A DNA stretch of 64,000 nt. Source: JAWRCU01 sp033542235. GTDB taxonomy: Bacteria > Pseudomonadota > Alphaproteobacteria > Rhizobiales > Rhizobiaceae. The position numbers were made by a program, and so were the translations under genes. Positions within the stretch are counted from its first letter, which is position 1. Each line of letters starts with the position of its first letter. Shown here in pieces: positions 1 through 9,652 of this stretch. The notes beneath the pieces are model-generated. The model did no database searches. It was not told the DNA's origin and worked only from the letters and a program-made list of their open reading frames with translations. The DNA is taken from NCBI RefSeq assembly GCF_033542235.1, contig NZ_JAWRCU010000021.1, positions 32,662-96,661 on the forward strand. Direction: 5' to 3'.

Positions 1-929
1 CAGGCGCCGATGGGGACCAGCCCGGCGTGACCATGAACCTGGTCCGCCACATCGAGGCGATGGGGCTGCGGCCGCTCGTCTGCGGCAACATCAAGGGCCT
101 GCAGGACCGGTTTCGCAATCCGACCACCCAAGCGGCCTACGCGCGCCAGTGGAACCAGACTCCCAGCATGGTGGCGAGCTTCGCCGACGGGACGAAGATG
201 ACAGCCGAGCAGGTGATCGTCGCCAACGCGCTGGGGCTGAAAGTTTCGCAGCGCGGCATGATCGGCAAGAATTATGACGGCCATGTCGATGGGCTTGTCG
301 ATCACTACGACATCGAGGAATTGCGCGCCCTCGGCGGCATAGTCGACTACGTCGTCGGCGCAAAGCCAAGCCCCGGCATCTATGTCCTGGCCGAGGCGCG
401 GGACGAAAACCAGGCCTTCTTCCTCGATCTCGGCAAGCTTGGAAAAGGCCCTCTCTATAGTTTCTACACCGCGTGGCATCTTACGACACTGGAGTTCGGC
501 ATCTCGATCGCCCGTGTCGCCCTCTGTCGCGACACGGTGATTGGCACGACGCATCCACCGTCGGCCGATGTTGTCGCCGCTGCCAAGAAAGGGCTCAGTC
601 GCGGCGAGGTCATCGATGGCATCGGGGGATACGCCACTTACGGGTTGGCGGAAAACTACGACACATCGCGCCGGCAGAATCTCCTGCCGATGGGGCTTGC
701 CGAAGGCTGTCGACTGAAGCGCGATATTCCGGTCGATCAGGTGCTGACCTACGAGGATGTCGAGTCCCCTGCCGACAGCCTGGCGCACGCGCTGCGACGC
801 GAGCAGGACAGGTTATTTCCGGTTCACGGACGCGAACAGGCGCAAGCCTTGTCTCGCAGCGCCGCTCCGGCGCCGAGCGCATGCGGCTCCCATGCCGGCA
901 GCGAAGGCAGAGAGGCAGGTGCGATGTGA
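1..929 (+). CDS. NAD-dependent oxidoreductase with C-terminal SAF-like domain, 5' truncated
   Basis: The reading frame is open to the left edge, so the N-terminus (expected to hold the Rossmann fold) lies outside the window. About 309 residues are visible. The visible part resembles the C-terminal half of homoserine-dehydrogenase-like oxidoreductases found in surface-polysaccharide clusters. A conserved central block (VGAKPSPGIYVLAEA) is followed by a SAF-type tail with the pattern NLLPMGLAEGCRLKRDIPVDQVLTYEDV. The stop codon overlaps the GTG start of the next gene by three bases (GTGA), so the two are translationally coupled. The last 40 residues are low-complexity and unlike a conserved domain. 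The substrate is not predictable. An activated or modified sugar intermediate is likely from the context. Confidence 0.7.
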   Translation, partial: GADGDQPGVTMNLVRHIEAMGLRPLVCGNIKGLQDRFRNPTTQAAYARQWNQTPSMVASFADGTKMTAEQVIVANALGLKVSQRGMIGKNYDGHVDGLVDHYDIEELRALGGIVDYVVGAKPSPGIYVLAEARDENQAFFLDLGKLGKGPLYSFYTAWHLTTLEFGISIARVALCRDTVIGTTHPPSADVVAAAKKGLSRGEVIDGIGGYATYGLAENYDTSRRQNLLPMGLAEGCRLKRDIPVDQVLTYEDVESPADSLAHALRREQDRLFPVHGREQAQALSRSAAPAPSACGSHAGSEGREAGAM

Positions 930-1792
930 AAGTGGTCATCCTTGCCGGCGGATATGGCAGCAGGCTTTCGGAAGAGACCACTCTGCGCCCAAAGCCGATG
1001 GTTGAAATCGGCGGTCGTCCGATCATCTGGCATATCATGAAAATATATGCCCACTACGGCTTCACCGATTTTGTCGTTCTTGCCGGGTACAAGGCCGATT
1101 TTATCAAGTCCTATTTTCTCAACTACTCGAAGCTCAACAGCGACTTCACCGCCGATTTGGCTACCGGCGAGATCATCTGGTCGCGCACGCGGGCAGAGGA
1201 CTGGAAGGTGACCGTGATCGACACCGGTCTCGACACGATGACCGGCGGCCGCCTGAAGCGCGCGCATGACGTCATTGGCTCGGAACGGTTTCTCCTCACT
1301 TACGGCGACGGCGTGTCGGATGCCAACATTCTCGAACTCGTCAGGTCGCATGAAGAAAGCCGGAACTGGGTCACTCTGACTGCGGTAACGCAGCCTGGAC
1401 GCTATGGAGCGCTGAAATTGTCCCGGGATATGACCAGGGTGCTAGCGTTCCGCGAGAAGGCGGCAGGTGACGGCGGCCTCATCAACGGCGGTTTCTTCGT
1501 GTGCGAGCCCGATATTTTCGAGCTCATCGACGATGACACGACCGTCTGGGAAGAAGCGCCGATGGAGCGTCTCGTAGCCCGAGGCAAACTCGGCGTGTAC
1601 TGGCATCGTGGCTACTGGCAGAGCATGGATTCCTTGCGCGACAGGATGGTGCTGGAGAAGGAGTGGGCGACCGGACACGCGCCCTGGAAGGTCTGGGATC
1701 AGCCGCCCTTGAAACGCGATGCAGCGGGACGCCTCTTCGAGGAATGCACGGCGGAAACGATCGAGTCGCTACTGCGAGCCGATACGACCTGA
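926..1792 (+). CDS. rfbF: glucose-1-phosphate cytidylyltransferase
   Basis: 288 residues from GTG at 926. This start is chosen because the protein then begins directly with the nucleotidyltransferase fold (VKVVILAGGYGSRLSEET) and overlaps the upstream stop by GTGA; the frame stays open further upstream but without homology. The motif LRPKPMVEIGGRPIIWHIM and the terminal APWKVW are typical of RfbF, which makes CDP-glucose from CTP and glucose-1-phosphate for 3,6-dideoxyhexose or related sugars. The family is usually about 257 residues, so there is a C-terminal extension of about 30 residues. The expected partner CDP-glucose 4,6-dehydratase (RfbG) is not in the window and may lie to the left. 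Confidence 0.9.
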   Translation: MKVVILAGGYGSRLSEETTLRPKPMVEIGGRPIIWHIMKIYAHYGFTDFVVLAGYKADFIKSYFLNYSKLNSDFTADLATGEIIWSRTRAEDWKVTVIDTGLDTMTGGRLKRAHDVIGSERFLLTYGDGVSDANILELVRSHEESRNWVTLTAVTQPGRYGALKLSRDMTRVLAFREKAAGDGGLINGGFFVCEPDIFELIDDDTTVWEEAPMERLVARGKLGVYWHRGYWQSMDSLRDRMVLEKEWATGHAPWKVWDQPPLKRDAAGRLFEECTAETIESLLRADTT

Positions 1793-1815
1793 GCCAGTGA
1801 GAGGGGCCGCTTGAA

Positions 1816-3258
1816 ATGACTCTGGGCATCGCGCCTGAGCAAATTGCCGACGAGCATTTCGATGTCGTCCTGATCGGTTCCGGCTTCGGAGCGGCTTTCT
1901 TCCTGCACGATTTCATCAAGCGCCGGAAAGTACGCGCCGTCGTCCTGGAATGGGGGCGCCATAACACGCATGAATGGCAGATCGGGCACGACGCCAATTC
2001 CGACATCGAGGATAAGAAGACCTATAGGAGCAATTCCGCCAAGCCATGGAACTACACGATTGGCCTCGGTGGCGGCACCAATTGCTGGTACGCAAACACG
2101 CCGCGCTTCTATCCGAGCGATTTCAAGCTGAAGAGCCTGTACGGAGTGGGGCAGGACTGGCCGTTGAGCTACGACGATCTCGAGCCCTTCTACTGCGAGG
2201 CCGAGGCCATCATGTCGATATCCGGGGATCCGGACATGGCCACGGTCATGCCGCGTTCCGTCCCCTTCCCACAGCCGCCCCATCGCATGTCGACTCCCGA
2301 CCGCATGATGAAGGCGTCGCAGCCGCAACAGCATTTCGTCATGCCGACCGCGCGGGCGCGGGTGGCGACCGGGCAGCGTTCTGCTTGCTGCGCGAGTTTT
2401 CGCTGCTGGTTGTGCCCGGCGGATGCGAAGTTCACCGCCAACAACGGTCTCATGCACGTCTTCGAGCATCCTCAGGTCTCTGTGTGCCTCAGCTCAGAGG
2501 TGCGGCGGCTCGAAAACACCGGAGGATCGGTCCGTTCCGTCACTTTCGTGAATGGCGGCAATGAATACCGGGTGAGCGGGGATTTGTTCGTGCTCGGCGC
2601 CAACGCCATCCAGAGTCCGGCGATCATGCTGAGATCGGATCTCGGCGGCGAATTTGTGGGGCGCGGCCTGCACGAGGCCTATGGGTGGAGCTATGAAGTC
2701 TTTCTCGACGGCGTCGACAATTTCGACGGCAGCACCATCACCACAGGGGCGAATTTCGGCCTGTACGAAGGGCAGCACAGGACCAGATATGGCGCAGCCA
2801 TGGTGTTCTTCGAGAACCGCTGGCCCTACGGCCTGCGTGCCGAACCAGGTCGGTTGCGGCAGACCCTGGCGCTGGTCGTCACGACAGAGGACCTTCCCAG
2901 GACAGAAAACTTCGTCAGCCTCGACGAGAACGCGAATGCCTATGTCAATTACGACCGCCCCTCCGACTACGCGACCGAAGGGATAGTCAGGGCGGCGGAG
3001 AAGCTCCCCGCACTACTACGGCCGCTGCCGGTCGAGCAGATCTTCGATCGCGGCCGGCGACGCACGGAATCGCATCTGCAGGGCACGCTGCGAATGGGCA
3101 CGGATGCGACGGACTCTGTGGTCGATCGGGACATGATCCACCACCGGCTGAGAAATCTGGTCGTCGTGGGAACCAGCACCTTTCCCACCTGCTCGAGTAT
3201 CCCGCCCAGCCTGACGGCGGCTGCCCTCTCGCTCAGAGCCGCGAGCCGGGTCGCATGA
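1816..3258 (+). CDS. GMC-family FAD-dependent sugar oxidoreductase
   Basis: 480 residues, ATG start with GAGGGG nine bases upstream. The N-terminal FAD-binding motif is VVLIGSGFGAAFF (about residues 16-28). The flavin loop is GLGGGTNCWYANTPRF (about 84-99). A cysteine-rich segment (CC-x3-C-x3-C, about 196-205) is like that of membrane gluconate-type dehydrogenases. The catalytic-His block is HLQGTLRMG (about 419). The C-terminal block where GMC enzymes carry a second catalytic Asn/His before PTLT reads SSIPPSLTAAAL here, so that residue may be missing. No signal peptide is seen. The gene overlaps the next one (ATGA), which encodes a Tat-type small protein, a pairing reminiscent of gluconate or sorbitol dehydrogenases. 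It lies inside a surface-polysaccharide cluster, so an oxidised sugar residue is a reasonable guess. Confidence 0.8.
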   Translation: MTLGIAPEQIADEHFDVVLIGSGFGAAFFLHDFIKRRKVRAVVLEWGRHNTHEWQIGHDANSDIEDKKTYRSNSAKPWNYTIGLGGGTNCWYANTPRFYPSDFKLKSLYGVGQDWPLSYDDLEPFYCEAEAIMSISGDPDMATVMPRSVPFPQPPHRMSTPDRMMKASQPQQHFVMPTARARVATGQRSACCASFRCWLCPADAKFTANNGLMHVFEHPQVSVCLSSEVRRLENTGGSVRSVTFVNGGNEYRVSGDLFVLGANAIQSPAIMLRSDLGGEFVGRGLHEAYGWSYEVFLDGVDNFDGSTITTGANFGLYEGQHRTRYGAAMVFFENRWPYGLRAEPGRLRQTLALVVTTEDLPRTENFVSLDENANAYVNYDRPSDYATEGIVRAAEKLPALLRPLPVEQIFDRGRRRTESHLQGTLRMGTDATDSVVDRDMIHHRLRNLVVVGTSTFPTCSSIPPSLTAAALSLRAASRVA

Positions 3259-3716
3259 CTGAGGGCATGGGCGAGATGAAGCTTTCCAGGCGCGCTGCGC
3301 TGTGGCTTCTGGGGGGCGGGGCCGCCTCGGTCGGTGCCGGCTATGCCGCCGCGCGTTCGCTTTCGGACGAACACCTCGTCCAACTGGTGCTGGAGCGATA
3401 TCTCGGGCCGCTGAAAATAGCCGCGGATGATCTGCGATCATTCACGCAAGCTTTCCGCCGGCGAAACTCTTCAAGCTTTCCGACCGAAAAGCTGGCGGAC
3501 GTCGCCGTGCTTCTGGAAGAGTTGGGATTGGCGAGTGCCGTCCGTCCGGTTCTGCCGGGCAATCGCGCGCCGCGACTGGAGCACTTCGAACGCTGGCTGC
3601 TCGCCGAATTCCAAGTTCTGACCAGCTATGCCCACCGGCAGTCGCCGGACGAACCTGTCCGCTATCTCGGTCCGCGTTTGTGCATGAACCCATTTGCGAA
3701 GTTTGACCTCAGCTAG
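3255..3716 (+). CDS. small Tat-exported partner of the GMC oxidoreductase (putative)
   Basis: 153 residues with a twin-arginine-like leader (KLSRRAALWLLGGGAAS, about residues 8-24). The start overlaps the preceding stop by ATGA; ATG at 3276 is an alternative start just before KLSRR. The rest is a soluble domain without a recognised family. By analogy with gluconate 2-dehydrogenase and fructose dehydrogenase, where a Tat-bearing small subunit carries the GMC subunit across the membrane, it may chaperone or export the upstream enzyme. That role is inferred from position and leader only. Confidence 0.6.
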   Translation: MTEGMGEMKLSRRAALWLLGGGAASVGAGYAAARSLSDEHLVQLVLERYLGPLKIAADDLRSFTQAFRRRNSSSFPTEKLADVAVLLEELGLASAVRPVLPGNRAPRLEHFERWLLAEFQVLTSYAHRQSPDEPVRYLGPRLCMNPFAKFDLS

Positions 3717-3761
3717 CGTATCGGACAGGAAAGTGTTGAATCATCGGGGCCGGAGGACGGT

Positions 3762-5246
3762 GTGAGTGCCGAACCCGGCATATTCGATCCTCCCCGAGGC
3801 TCTCTGCGAAAATCGGTCGGACGCGGGGTGGTCGCTACGGCGTTGGCCCAATCTGTGAAGTTGGCGGCGCAGGTCGCATCTGTTGTCGTCCTGTCCCGCC
3901 TGCTTGCTCCCGAGGACTTCGGGGTGGTTGCGATGTGCGCGCCGGTCCTCGCCTTCGTCGCCCTTTTTCAGGACTTCGGCCTAACCCAGGCGACCGTCCA
4001 AAAGAGCGAGGTGACCCAGCAGGAGGTGAACTATCTCTTCTGGATCAATGTGGGCATCAGCATCGGGCTTGCCGGGCTGCTCGCGGCGGCCTCCCCGCTG
4101 GTCGCACTATTCTATGGCGACCCGAAGGTCGGGCCTCTGACCGCCGCAATGGGCCTGCAGATCATCGTCTATGGTCTCGGTGCACAACATTTCGCCTTGC
4201 TCACCCGCCGCATGGAATTTGGCCGGGTCGCCACCATCGAGGTTGCCGGGGCTCTCACCGTATTTCTCGTATCCATTGCCTGGACCATGATGGACCGCTC
4301 TTACTGGGCGCTATACGCAGGCGCGCTCACAGGGGCCGTCCTGACGACTTCATGTGCCTGGGCGAGCTCGTTGTGGCGTCCCGGGCCACCGCGGAGGGTG
4401 GCGGGAGGAAGCGGCCTCGTCAGGTTCGGAGCGGGCGTTACCGGCTTCAATTTCGCGAACTTCTTTTCGCGAAATCTTGACAATGTCCTGATCGGCAAGT
4501 TTTGGGGAGGCGCTCAGCTTGGCCTCTACGATCGCGCCTACAAGCTGCTGATTTTCCCGCTGAACCAGACAGCGAATCCACTTGCGAAGGTCATGATCCC
4601 TGCCCTTGCCCGGCTGCAGCATGAGCCGGATCGATATCGCAGGGCTTACCTCCAGGTGATCCAACTCCTGCTGCTGGCCGTGCTTCCAGGCGTAGCATTT
4701 GCTACAGCGATGGCCGATGTCCTGGTTCCCTTCGTGCTCGGCCCGAAATGGCAGGGGAGTTCGGAGATTTTTGCGGCGCTCGGATTTGCGGGCCTGCTGC
4801 AGCCGCTGAACAATCCAGGCGGCTGGCTGTTCATCAGCCAGGGGCGGTCAGGAGACTTCATGCGCTGGGGCATCGTGGCGGCGATCACGTCGGTCCTGGC
4901 CTTCATCATAGGTCTTCCCTATGGCGCCTGGGGGGTCGCGGTCGGTTATGCGGCCAGCGAGTATTTCAGGACACCCATTCTGTGGGTCTACGTGGGCAGA
5001 AAGGGACCTTTGCGCGTTGCCGACATTGTCCGCGCGGCAAGCCCGTTCGTCCTCGGCTCCCACCTTGCGCTTGCGCTCGTCTTGCTTGCGAAGGACAGCC
5101 TCCTTGCGCACCAGCCCGTGGCCGCCCTCTTGGCAGCTGCGATCGCATCCTACATGGTCGTTGTCGCCGTCGCGCTTCTGTTTCCGGCCGGGCGAGAGAC
5201 GCTGCGAGAAGGGCTACAGCTCTTCCGGACGGGATTTTTCCACTGA
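3762..5246 (+). CDS. polysaccharide flippase (Wzx/MOP superfamily)
   Basis: 494 residues, GTG start preceded by GGAGG at 3752. The hydrophobic profile shows about 12-14 membrane segments. The N-terminal block SVGRGVVATALAQSVKLAAQ, followed by VVLSRLLAPEDFGVVAM, is characteristic of lipopolysaccharide and exopolysaccharide flippases of the WzxC/RfbX type. Such proteins move undecaprenyl-linked repeat units across the inner membrane. The position between sugar-nucleotide enzymes and a glycosyltransferase supports this role. It could serve exopolysaccharide or O-antigen; the window does not decide. Confidence 0.88.
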   Translation: MSAEPGIFDPPRGSLRKSVGRGVVATALAQSVKLAAQVASVVVLSRLLAPEDFGVVAMCAPVLAFVALFQDFGLTQATVQKSEVTQQEVNYLFWINVGISIGLAGLLAAASPLVALFYGDPKVGPLTAAMGLQIIVYGLGAQHFALLTRRMEFGRVATIEVAGALTVFLVSIAWTMMDRSYWALYAGALTGAVLTTSCAWASSLWRPGPPRRVAGGSGLVRFGAGVTGFNFANFFSRNLDNVLIGKFWGGAQLGLYDRAYKLLIFPLNQTANPLAKVMIPALARLQHEPDRYRRAYLQVIQLLLLAVLPGVAFATAMADVLVPFVLGPKWQGSSEIFAALGFAGLLQPLNNPGGWLFISQGRSGDFMRWGIVAAITSVLAFIIGLPYGAWGVAVGYAASEYFRTPILWVYVGRKGPLRVADIVRAASPFVLGSHLALALVLLAKDSLLAHQPVAALLAAAIASYMVVVAVALLFPAGRETLREGLQLFRTGFFH

Positions 5247-5386
5247 TGGAACAAGCACCCGTAAGCTTCCGTTACCGAATTTTGGCGCCGTCCATGCGTC
5301 ATGCTGGCTACTTCATTCATAGCACTTGACTATGCTTCGATGTAGTATTTTCTAGAAGATAGCGATCCGGAGATCGGGGGCGACGT

Positions 5387-6382
5387 ATGAATATCTCGTC
5401 TAAGATATTCGCAATAATTGTTACATTCAATCGCAAAGATCTTCTCCATGAATGCTTGACAAAGGTCAGCGCTCAAACGCGCACTTGCGACAAGATTGTC
5501 GTCATAGACAACGAGAGCACCGACGGAACGTTCGAAATGTTGACGCAAGATTGGAGAGATTGCGTCGAGATTCATTCCCTTCCAAAAAATGTGGGCGCAG
5601 CCGGCGGCTTCAATATCGGAATGCGCATAGCCTACCAGGGAGGGGCTGACTTCCTGTGGGTCATGGACGATGACGTAATTCCGGAGGCGGACGCGCTCGA
5701 ATGCCTCCTGGCCGCCAACGACGTTCTGCGAGACCAGGGGCGATCCGTGCCCTTCCTGATGTCGGTGGCGCGGTCGCCGAATGGCATGGTCACCAACGTG
5801 CCGACGATCGACAAGCGTCACAATCAGCAAGCCTACGAGAACTGGCCGGCTCTGCTCGAACACAAGATGGTTCCCGTCAGACGAGCGACCTTCGCATCGA
5901 TCCTGCTGCCGCGCGACACCCTGCAGACGCACGGCCTGCCGATAGCATCGATGTTCATCTGGGGCGAGGATACGGAATACACGCTGCGTGTGACCACCGA
6001 GCATTCGGGCTATCTGGTGGGCGACAGCAAGGTCGTCCACGTGCGGCAACTCAATGGGATGATCGACATCAAGAAAGAACAGAACGCGTATCGCGTCTCA
6101 TACTTCCTTCACTATTTCAGGAACAGGCTGTACACGTTCAGGAAATATTCCGGTCGGCGTGCCGCGATCGACTTCACCATTCGGCTTCTGCCTCTCATGC
6201 TTGCGCTCTGCGCTTCGCGACAGTTCGCGAAAGCCAGGATCGTGCTTTCAGGTATCCTGACCGGCTGGCTCTACGATCCGACGATCGAGCAAGCCGACGC
6301 CGTTTTCGATGACACCGGCATCCGCTCATTCCCGTCCCTGTCGGCGGCTCGGAGTGGCGCCGCGCCGCCGGTCCTCGAGTGA
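5387..6382 (+). CDS. family 2 glycosyltransferase
   Basis: 331 residues. The GT-A fold begins with FAIIVTFNRKDLL (about residues 7-19) and VVIDNESTDGT (about 40-50). The divalent-metal motif is DDD in FLWVMDDDVIPEADAL (about 87-102). The arrangement resembles rhamnosyl- and galactofuranosyl-transferases of bacterial surface polysaccharides. The 140 bases before it, and its first codons, are more AT-rich than the flanking genes. It is the last gene of the polysaccharide cluster and converges on the RND pump gene. Donor and acceptor are unknown. Confidence 0.85.
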   Translation: MNISSKIFAIIVTFNRKDLLHECLTKVSAQTRTCDKIVVIDNESTDGTFEMLTQDWRDCVEIHSLPKNVGAAGGFNIGMRIAYQGGADFLWVMDDDVIPEADALECLLAANDVLRDQGRSVPFLMSVARSPNGMVTNVPTIDKRHNQQAYENWPALLEHKMVPVRRATFASILLPRDTLQTHGLPIASMFIWGEDTEYTLRVTTEHSGYLVGDSKVVHVRQLNGMIDIKKEQNAYRVSYFLHYFRNRLYTFRKYSGRRAAIDFTIRLLPLMLALCASRQFAKARIVLSGILTGWLYDPTIEQADAVFDDTGIRSFPSLSAARSGAAPPVLE

Positions 6383-6493
6383 TGGGATCCGGCCGCAGGC
6401 ACCACAAAGGGGCGATCAGAACTGCACCGTTGGCATCGGCCTGTTACCGAACGGCCATCATCGTCGGTCGAAAAGCCGTGCCGTGTTGGTCAC

Positions 6494-9400
6494 CTACTCA
6501 GCCGCCAGCTTGCGTCGCGGCACCTCGATCTCGTCTTCCGCATGCTCGAGCTCGCCATAGTCTCCCTCATGTCGACGGAACGAGGCGAGCCAGCGAGAAA
6601 GGTCGTCGAGGTAGAGATAGATCGCCGGTGTGGTGAAGAGCGTCAGAGCCTGGCTGACAAGCAACCCGCCGAACATCGTGTAGCCGAGCGGCTGGCGGAT
6701 TTCCGCACCCGTGCCGTTCCCGAGCATCAGCGGCAGCGCACCGAGCATGGTGACCATGGTGGTCATCATGATGGGGCGGAAACGCAGCAGGCAGGCTTGG
6801 CGGATCGAGTCCAGGGAGCTGAGATGCTGGTCCCTCTCGGCCGTGATGGCGAAGTCGACCATCATGATGCCGTTCTTCTTCACGATGCCGATGAGCAGGA
6901 TGACGCCGATCAGGCCGATCAGGTTGAACTCCATATGGAATAGAAGCAGCGTCCCGAAAGCGCCGAGCCCGGCGGAAGGCAGCGTGGAGAGAATGGTCAG
7001 GGGGTGGATGTAGCTCTCATAAAGTATTCCGAGGATCAGATAGACCACGACCAGTGCCCCGAGGATGAGAAGCGGCACCGAAGAGAGCGATTGCTTGAAT
7101 GCTTGCGCCGTTCCCGTGTAGCTGGTCTGGATGGTCGCGGGCAGCCGCATATCGGCGGCCGTCTTGTCGATCGCGGCGGTGGCTTGGCCGAGCGCCACGC
7201 CGGGCGGCAGGTTGAAGCTGATCGTCACCGAGGGGAACTGGCCTTCGTGGTTGATGACCAGCGGCTGCACGGGCGCCGTCGTCCATTTGGCGATGGCCGA
7301 GAGCGGCACCTGCGCGCCGTTTGCCGCCGTCAAATAGATCTCGTTGAGCGACTTGAGGCTGCCGCGCAGCGACGGCAGCACCTCCATGATCACGTCGTAA
7401 GTCGAAAGCTGCGTGAAGTACTGCGCGATCTGGCGCTGTCCGAAGGCGTCATTCAGCGTGTTGTCGACATCGTTGGCGGTGAGCCCGTAGCGGGAAGCCT
7501 GGTCGCGGTCGACATGCAGCGTCAGCGTCGTGCCGGAACTCATTTGGTCGGTCGTGACGGCCGCCAGTTCGGGCAGGCGCTGCAAGGCGCCCAACAGTTT
7601 GGGTGCCCATTGGTCGAGCGCGTCAAGATCGCTGCTTTCCAGGACATACTGATACTGCGAGGCGGACAGCTTGCCGCCGACACGCACGTCCTGCGCGGCC
7701 TGCATGACGAGGCGCGCGCCCGGCACCGCAGCTAGTTGCGGTTGTAGTCGCCGAATCACTTGGCCGGCCGAGGCATCACGCTCGCTCCGCGGCTTCAACT
7801 GGATGAACATGCGGCCGGTATTCTGCGTGTTCCCGCCGCCGCCCGTGGATGCCGCAAAATGCGCCACAGCCGGGTCCTTCGAAACGATCTCGGCGAATTG
7901 CCTCATATACGACTGCATCTGATCGACGGAGACGTCCTGCCCGGCGAGCGCCTGGCCGAAGATCAGGCCGGTGTCCTGCTGCGGGAAGAAACCGCTGGGA
8001 ACGATCGTGAATAAGTAGCCGGTAAGCCCGACGCAGGTGAGGAACACCAGCAAGGTGATGAAGCGATGCCTCAGCGCCGTGTCGAGGCCGCGCTCATAGC
8101 CGCGCAGCATTCCTTCGAAAAACCGCTCACTCCATTGGTACACCTTGCCGTGACGCGCCTCGGCCACCGGCCTGATGAAGCGCGACGCCAGCATGGGAGT
8201 GAGTGTTAGCGAAACGAACGCCGAGACCAGGATGGTCATGGCAAGCGTCACCGCGAATTCCTTGAACAGGCGGCCGATGATGCCGCTCATCAGGAGCAAC
8301 GGGAGCAGTACGGCTACCAGAGAGATGCTGATCGACAGAATGGTGAAGCCGATCTCGCTGGCGCCGAGGATGGCCGCATCCATTGGCTTCTCGCCATGCT
8401 CGATATGGCGAACGATGTTCTCCAGCATCACGATGGCGTCGTCGACCACAAACCCCACGGAAATCGTCAACGCCATGAGCGACAGGTTGTCGATGCTGTA
8501 GCCGGCAAGCCACATGAGGCCACATGCGCCAAACAGGGCAAGCGGCACTGTAAAGGCCGGAATCGCGGTGGCCCAGACATTGCGGAGGAAGAGGAAGATC
8601 ACCATCACGACCAGCCCGATGGTGAGCATCAGCGTGAACTGCACGTCCGTGACCGAAGCGCGGATGGTCTGGGTCCGATCGGAAAGCACCTGCACCTTCA
8701 GCGAAGCCGGCATGGAGGCGGTCAACATCGGCAGCTCCGCCTTGATCTTGTCGACCGTCTCGATGATGTTGGCGCCGGGTTGCTTCCAGATCACGAGGAC
8801 GACGCCGCGTGTCCTGTCGGCCCAGCCCGCCTGGGTGTAGTCCTGCGCGTCCAGCACCGCCCGCCCGATATCCTTGACCCGCACCGGTGCCCCGTCACGA
8901 TAGGCGATGACGGCATTGTTCCAGTCGTGGGCAGCGGTCATCTGGTCGTTGGCGAAGATGGTGAAGGATCGCACTGCGCCCTCGATGTTGCCTTTCGGCA
9001 TATCCACCGTGTTGATCGAGAGCGGGGCGCGCACCGCTTCCAATGAAAGGCCCCTCGCCGCGAGCTTGCTCGGATCGAGTTGCACGCGGATCGAGGGCGT
9101 CTGCTGTCCCCCGACCAGCACCTGAGCGACGCCGTTGACGTGGCTGATCACCTGGGCGAGCTTGGTATAGACATCGTCGCTCACGGTCGTCAGCGGCAAG
9201 TCGGTCGAAGTGGCCCCGATCAGCATGATCGGCGAATCGGTCGGGTTGATCTCCCTGTAAGTCGGTGGATTAGGCAGGTTCTTCGGCAATTGTCCGCCGG
9301 CAGCGTTGATGGCCGACTGCACTCGTTCGGCGGCCGCTGCAATTTGGACGTCGAGATCGAATTGCAACGTGATCTGGCTGGAGCCGGACAGGCTGCTCGA

Positions 9401-9652
9401 CGACATTTCGGCAATGCCGGGAATCTGCGCAAACTGCGTCTCGAGCGGCTGCGTCACCGACGATGCCATGGTGATCGGATCGGCGCCCGGCAGATTGGTC
9501 GACACCTGGATGGTGGGAAAGTCGACATTCGGCATCGGTGCGACCGGCAAGGTGAAATACGCGACCACGCCGACGAACAGCACTCCCACCATCAAGAGCG
9601 ATGTGGCGATGGGAAAGCGGATGAAGGGTGCGGAGACGCCGATCGCTGCCAT
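6494..9652 (-). CDS. RND multidrug efflux pump (AcrB/MdtB type)
   Basis: 1052 residues from ATG at 9652, which overlaps the stop of the membrane fusion gene (TGATG). The frame is open further upstream but that part belongs to the neighbour in another frame. The N-terminus (FIRFPIATSLLMVGVLFVGV) is the first TM segment. Two large periplasmic porter loops and 12 TM segments follow. The proton-relay aspartates lie in GFVVDDAIVMLENI (about residues 400-413), and the C-terminal half carries ILYESYIHPLTILSTLPSAG and GIVKKNGIMMVDF. Members of this branch (MdtB/MdtC, BepE) export drugs or bile-salt-like compounds as a trimer with a fusion protein and an outer-membrane channel. No channel gene is nearby. 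Confidence 0.93.
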   Translation of the reverse strand: MAAIGVSAPFIRFPIATSLLMVGVLFVGVVAYFTLPVAPMPNVDFPTIQVSTNLPGADPITMASSVTQPLETQFAQIPGIAEMSSSSLSGSSQITLQFDLDVQIAAAAERVQSAINAAGGQLPKNLPNPPTYREINPTDSPIMLIGATSTDLPLTTVSDDVYTKLAQVISHVNGVAQVLVGGQQTPSIRVQLDPSKLAARGLSLEAVRAPLSINTVDMPKGNIEGAVRSFTIFANDQMTAAHDWNNAVIAYRDGAPVRVKDIGRAVLDAQDYTQAGWADRTRGVVLVIWKQPGANIIETVDKIKAELPMLTASMPASLKVQVLSDRTQTIRASVTDVQFTLMLTIGLVVMVIFLFLRNVWATAIPAFTVPLALFGACGLMWLAGYSIDNLSLMALTISVGFVVDDAIVMLENIVRHIEHGEKPMDAAILGASEIGFTILSISISLVAVLLPLLLMSGIIGRLFKEFAVTLAMTILVSAFVSLTLTPMLASRFIRPVAEARHGKVYQWSERFFEGMLRGYERGLDTALRHRFITLLVFLTCVGLTGYLFTIVPSGFFPQQDTGLIFGQALAGQDVSVDQMQSYMRQFAEIVSKDPAVAHFAASTGGGGNTQNTGRMFIQLKPRSERDASAGQVIRRLQPQLAAVPGARLVMQAAQDVRVGGKLSASQYQYVLESSDLDALDQWAPKLLGALQRLPELAAVTTDQMSSGTTLTLHVDRDQASRYGLTANDVDNTLNDAFGQRQIAQYFTQLSTYDVIMEVLPSLRGSLKSLNEIYLTAANGAQVPLSAIAKWTTAPVQPLVINHEGQFPSVTISFNLPPGVALGQATAAIDKTAADMRLPATIQTSYTGTAQAFKQSLSSVPLLILGALVVVYLILGILYESYIHPLTILSTLPSAGLGAFGTLLLFHMEFNLIGLIGVILLIGIVKKNGIMMVDFAITAERDQHLSSLDSIRQACLLRFRPIMMTTMVTMLGALPLMLGNGTGAEIRQPLGYTMFGGLLVSQALTLFTTPAIYLYLDDLSRWLASFRRHEGDYGELEHAEDEIEVPRRKLAAE

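Noticed and set aside
473..925. Upstream extension of the cytidylyltransferase frame
   Set aside because: Overlaps the coding region of the preceding gene and has no similarity; the nucleotidyltransferase fold begins at 926.
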